Shown one piece after another: positions 63,013 through 64,000 of a stretch of DNA of 64,000 nt (within the stretch, counting starts at the first letter, position 1; every line of letters starts with the position of its first letter). A program made the position numbers and the translations under genes. The DNA is from Streptomyces sp. NRRL F-5123. GTDB taxonomy: Bacteria > Actinomycetota > Actinomycetes > Streptomycetales > Streptomycetaceae. The DNA lies in contig NZ_JOHY01000002.1 of assembly GCF_000721495.1 (NCBI RefSeq), forward strand, positions 62,001-126,000. Direction: 5' to 3'. Below the pieces are notes generated by a model, which did no database searches, was not told the DNA's origin, and saw nothing but the letters and a program-made list of their open reading frames with translations.

Positions 63013-63396
63013 GAAGTCGCCGACCAGGGCCCCGGCCTCACCCCCGAACAGGCGGAGCGCGTCTTCGAACGCTTCTACCGCACCGACACCTCACGTACCC
63101 GCCACACCGGCGGCTCCGGACCCGGACTCGCCATCGTGGCCTCACTGGCCGCCGCCCACGGCGGCGCCGTGAGCGTCCGCACCTCGCCAGGGGACGGGGC
63201 GACGTTCCGCGTCACCCTGCCGCTCGCCGACACCGACGCACCTGCGGGCGAGCCCGGCGGGACGCCCGACGACCCGGGCGAGCCGAACGCCGCGGGCGGC
63301 CCGCCGGCGGGAGGACGGCCTGCGGGACCGAACCCGCGACGGGGGCGCGGTCCCGTTCACCGCCCGGCCGGACGGGCAGAGGGCACCGCCGGCTGA
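63013..63396 (+). pseudogene. C-terminal fragment of sensor histidine kinase
   Basis: The plus frame shows only the end of an HATPase_c domain: VADQGPGLTPEQAERVF (G1 box), RFYRTDTSRTRHTGGSGPG (G2 box), then LAIVASLAAAHGGAVSV. Sensor, His box and N box are gone. A Pro/Gly/Arg-rich tail runs to a stop at 63396. It meets the truncated adaptor at about 63013, a clear deletion or rearrangement joint. Confidence 0.78.
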
Positions 63397-63429
63397 AACC
63401 TTGACGACGAACCCCGGCCCATGGGACTC

Positions 63430-63571
63430 GGTCTCGTCGAGGTCGCACCCGCCGGACGTCCGGGCCCCGAGTCCCCACCACCATGAACGCCCCGGCGAGC
63501 ACGTGGAAAGCGTGTGGGGGGCAACCCCTCACGCGATCGTGCGGTCCGCACCCACCGGCCAGGGCGGACGA
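63430..63571. repeat. Attachment site copy 6, degenerate
   Basis: GGTCTCGTC and GAGGTCGCA (63430-63447) look like a decayed arm; the core GTGGAAAGCGTG from 63503 keeps GGGGGCAACCCCTCACG and then drifts. The arm lies 73 bp before the core, shorter than in the others. It marks the probable right end of the island. Confidence 0.6.
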
Positions 63572-63593
63572 GGGGCAGGACGTGCGGAGGCGG

Positions 63594-63998
63594 TCAGCCG
63601 ACGAAGAGGTTCATGCCGACGTAGTCGAAGGTGACGGCGAACGGCTTGAAGAACTCGTGGGTGAAATTGCCGATGAGGTCGAACCCGGTCTGGCCCTCCC
63701 ACGGCGTCGGCCCGACGGAGCCGGGAAGATGCCGGCCGACCATGTCTCCGATGCTTATCCGGTCCGGGGCGATCGGATAGACCGTGGTCGTACCGCCGTT
63801 GACCGGGATCGGGTGGTCCCAGTCGATCGTGATGCCGGCCCGCTCAGCGTTCGCCACGGTCGTGTTGAGGCCGTTGGCGATGCTGCCGGTGTCCATGACG
63901 GCCATCTGCGGGCCGTAGTCGTTGAGCTTCCCCAGCGTGCAGGGGAGGTGGTCGCCGGCCAGCCACAGCGGCTGCGGGCGGAGGGCGGCGCGGGCGGC
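63594..63998 (-). CDS. Aspartyl-protease-like protein (partial, C-terminal part)
   Basis: The minus-strand frame is open from the window edge to a stop at 63594, 135 codons. MAVMDTGSIANGL contains the DTG triad of retropepsin-like aspartyl proteases, and GFDLIGNFTHEFFKPFAVTFDYVGMNLFV resembles the end of that fold (hhGxxxLxxFxVxFDY). The start lies beyond the window. It stands just outside the last attachment repeat, so it may be resident chromosome or a further module. Confidence 0.65.
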   Translation of the reverse strand, partial: AARAALRPQPLWLAGDHLPCTLGKLNDYGPQMAVMDTGSIANGLNTTVANAERAGITIDWDHPIPVNGGTTTVYPIAPDRISIGDMVGRHLPGSVGPTPWEGQTGFDLIGNFTHEFFKPFAVTFDYVGMNLFVG

Positions 63999-64000
63999 CT

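Larger units (their letters stand above)
38070..63571. mobile_element. Tandem integration island at tRNA-Ser(GGA), at least five modules
   Basis: Between the tRNA and 63571 there are five extra copies of the tRNA 3' half, each preceded by a paired GGTCTC motif. They divide the region into modules of about 14.3, 1.9, 3.7, 1.9 and 3.6 kb. Cargo is accessory: nucleases, toxin-antitoxin pairs, kinases, tRNA-synthetase relatives, an exporter, and several gene fragments. Repeats of a tRNA 3' end at both sides of a segment are the known product of tyrosine-integrase insertion. No integrase, excisionase, replication or transfer gene was found, so the modules look like integrase-less (cis- or trans-mobilised) elements. 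The left end, just after the tRNA CCA, is clear; the right end is the weakest repeat and could lie further on. Confidence 0.8.

Noticed and set aside
52356..63571. Repeat copies as additional tRNA-Ser genes
   Set aside because: Only the 3' half is present; the acceptor 5' strand, D arm and 5' anticodon stem are missing in every copy.
38070..63571. Integrase, excisionase or relaxase gene
   Set aside because: I looked for tyrosine-recombinase signatures (R...HxxR...Y) and for excisionase-like or relaxase-like proteins near each arm and found none.

Overview
The window is high-GC actinobacterial DNA, almost certainly Streptomyces. It carries rodlin and chaplin genes for the aerial-hypha coat, uses GTG and TTG starts freely, has many ATGA/GTGA start-stop overlaps, and has a dnaX / small SRP RNA / tRNA-Ser neighbourhood.

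Positions 1-38069 look like resident chromosome. From the left there is an exopolysaccharide block on the minus strand (polymerase/ligase-like membrane protein, WcaJ-type sugar transferase, GT4). Next come two rodlins bracketing two chaplins and an unknown secreted protein. A GlxA-like AraC regulator with a DJ-1 partner follows, then a 1,376-residue nitrate reductase fused to its flavodoxin-type reductase, and a DUF2252 protein. An ABC exporter is coupled to a NarL-type two-component system, followed by a subtilase, a winged-helix regulator and a secreted protein. A divergent oxidoreductase / GNAT-TetR locus carries two clear operators. Further on are a UspA protein, an S9 peptidase, SURF1, an ECF sigma factor with a membrane partner, aspartokinase (with a likely internal beta start), DUF5063, recR, ybaB and dnaX, then the SRP RNA and tRNA-Ser(GGA).

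From 38070 to at least 63571 lies an integration island at the 3' end of tRNA-Ser. Five further copies of the tRNA 3' half (from the anticodon loop on) occur near 52.4, 54.3, 58.0, 59.9 and 63.5 kb. Each is preceded, at about 114-118 bp in the four best copies, by a paired GGTCTC motif. This reads as a tandem row of integrated modules. The copies get more degenerate with distance from the tRNA, which suggests stacking by repeated insertion at the tRNA. I found no integrase in any module.

Module 1 (38.1-52.4 kb) holds a membrane-anchored restriction-endonuclease-like protein. It also holds an eight-gene leftward operon whose genes mostly overlap: ATPase, phosphotransferase, archaeal-type SAM synthetase, phosphotransferase, histidine phosphatase, seryl-tRNA synthetase, glycosyltransferase and a stand-alone AlaRS-like domain. 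A divergent HTH-kinase plus guanylate-kinase-like pair and a five-gene leftward operon of partly unknown genes complete it. Five TTA codons (the rare Leu codon read by the bldA tRNA) fall in this module. Modules 2-5 are short and carry a VapBC-like pair, a PD-(D/E)XK nuclease, a Phd-like/RelE-like pair, a fragment resembling a sulfur-binding-domain HNH nuclease, an XRE fragment, a HAD fragment and a truncated MacAB-like exporter. The window ends in a partial aspartyl-protease-like gene.
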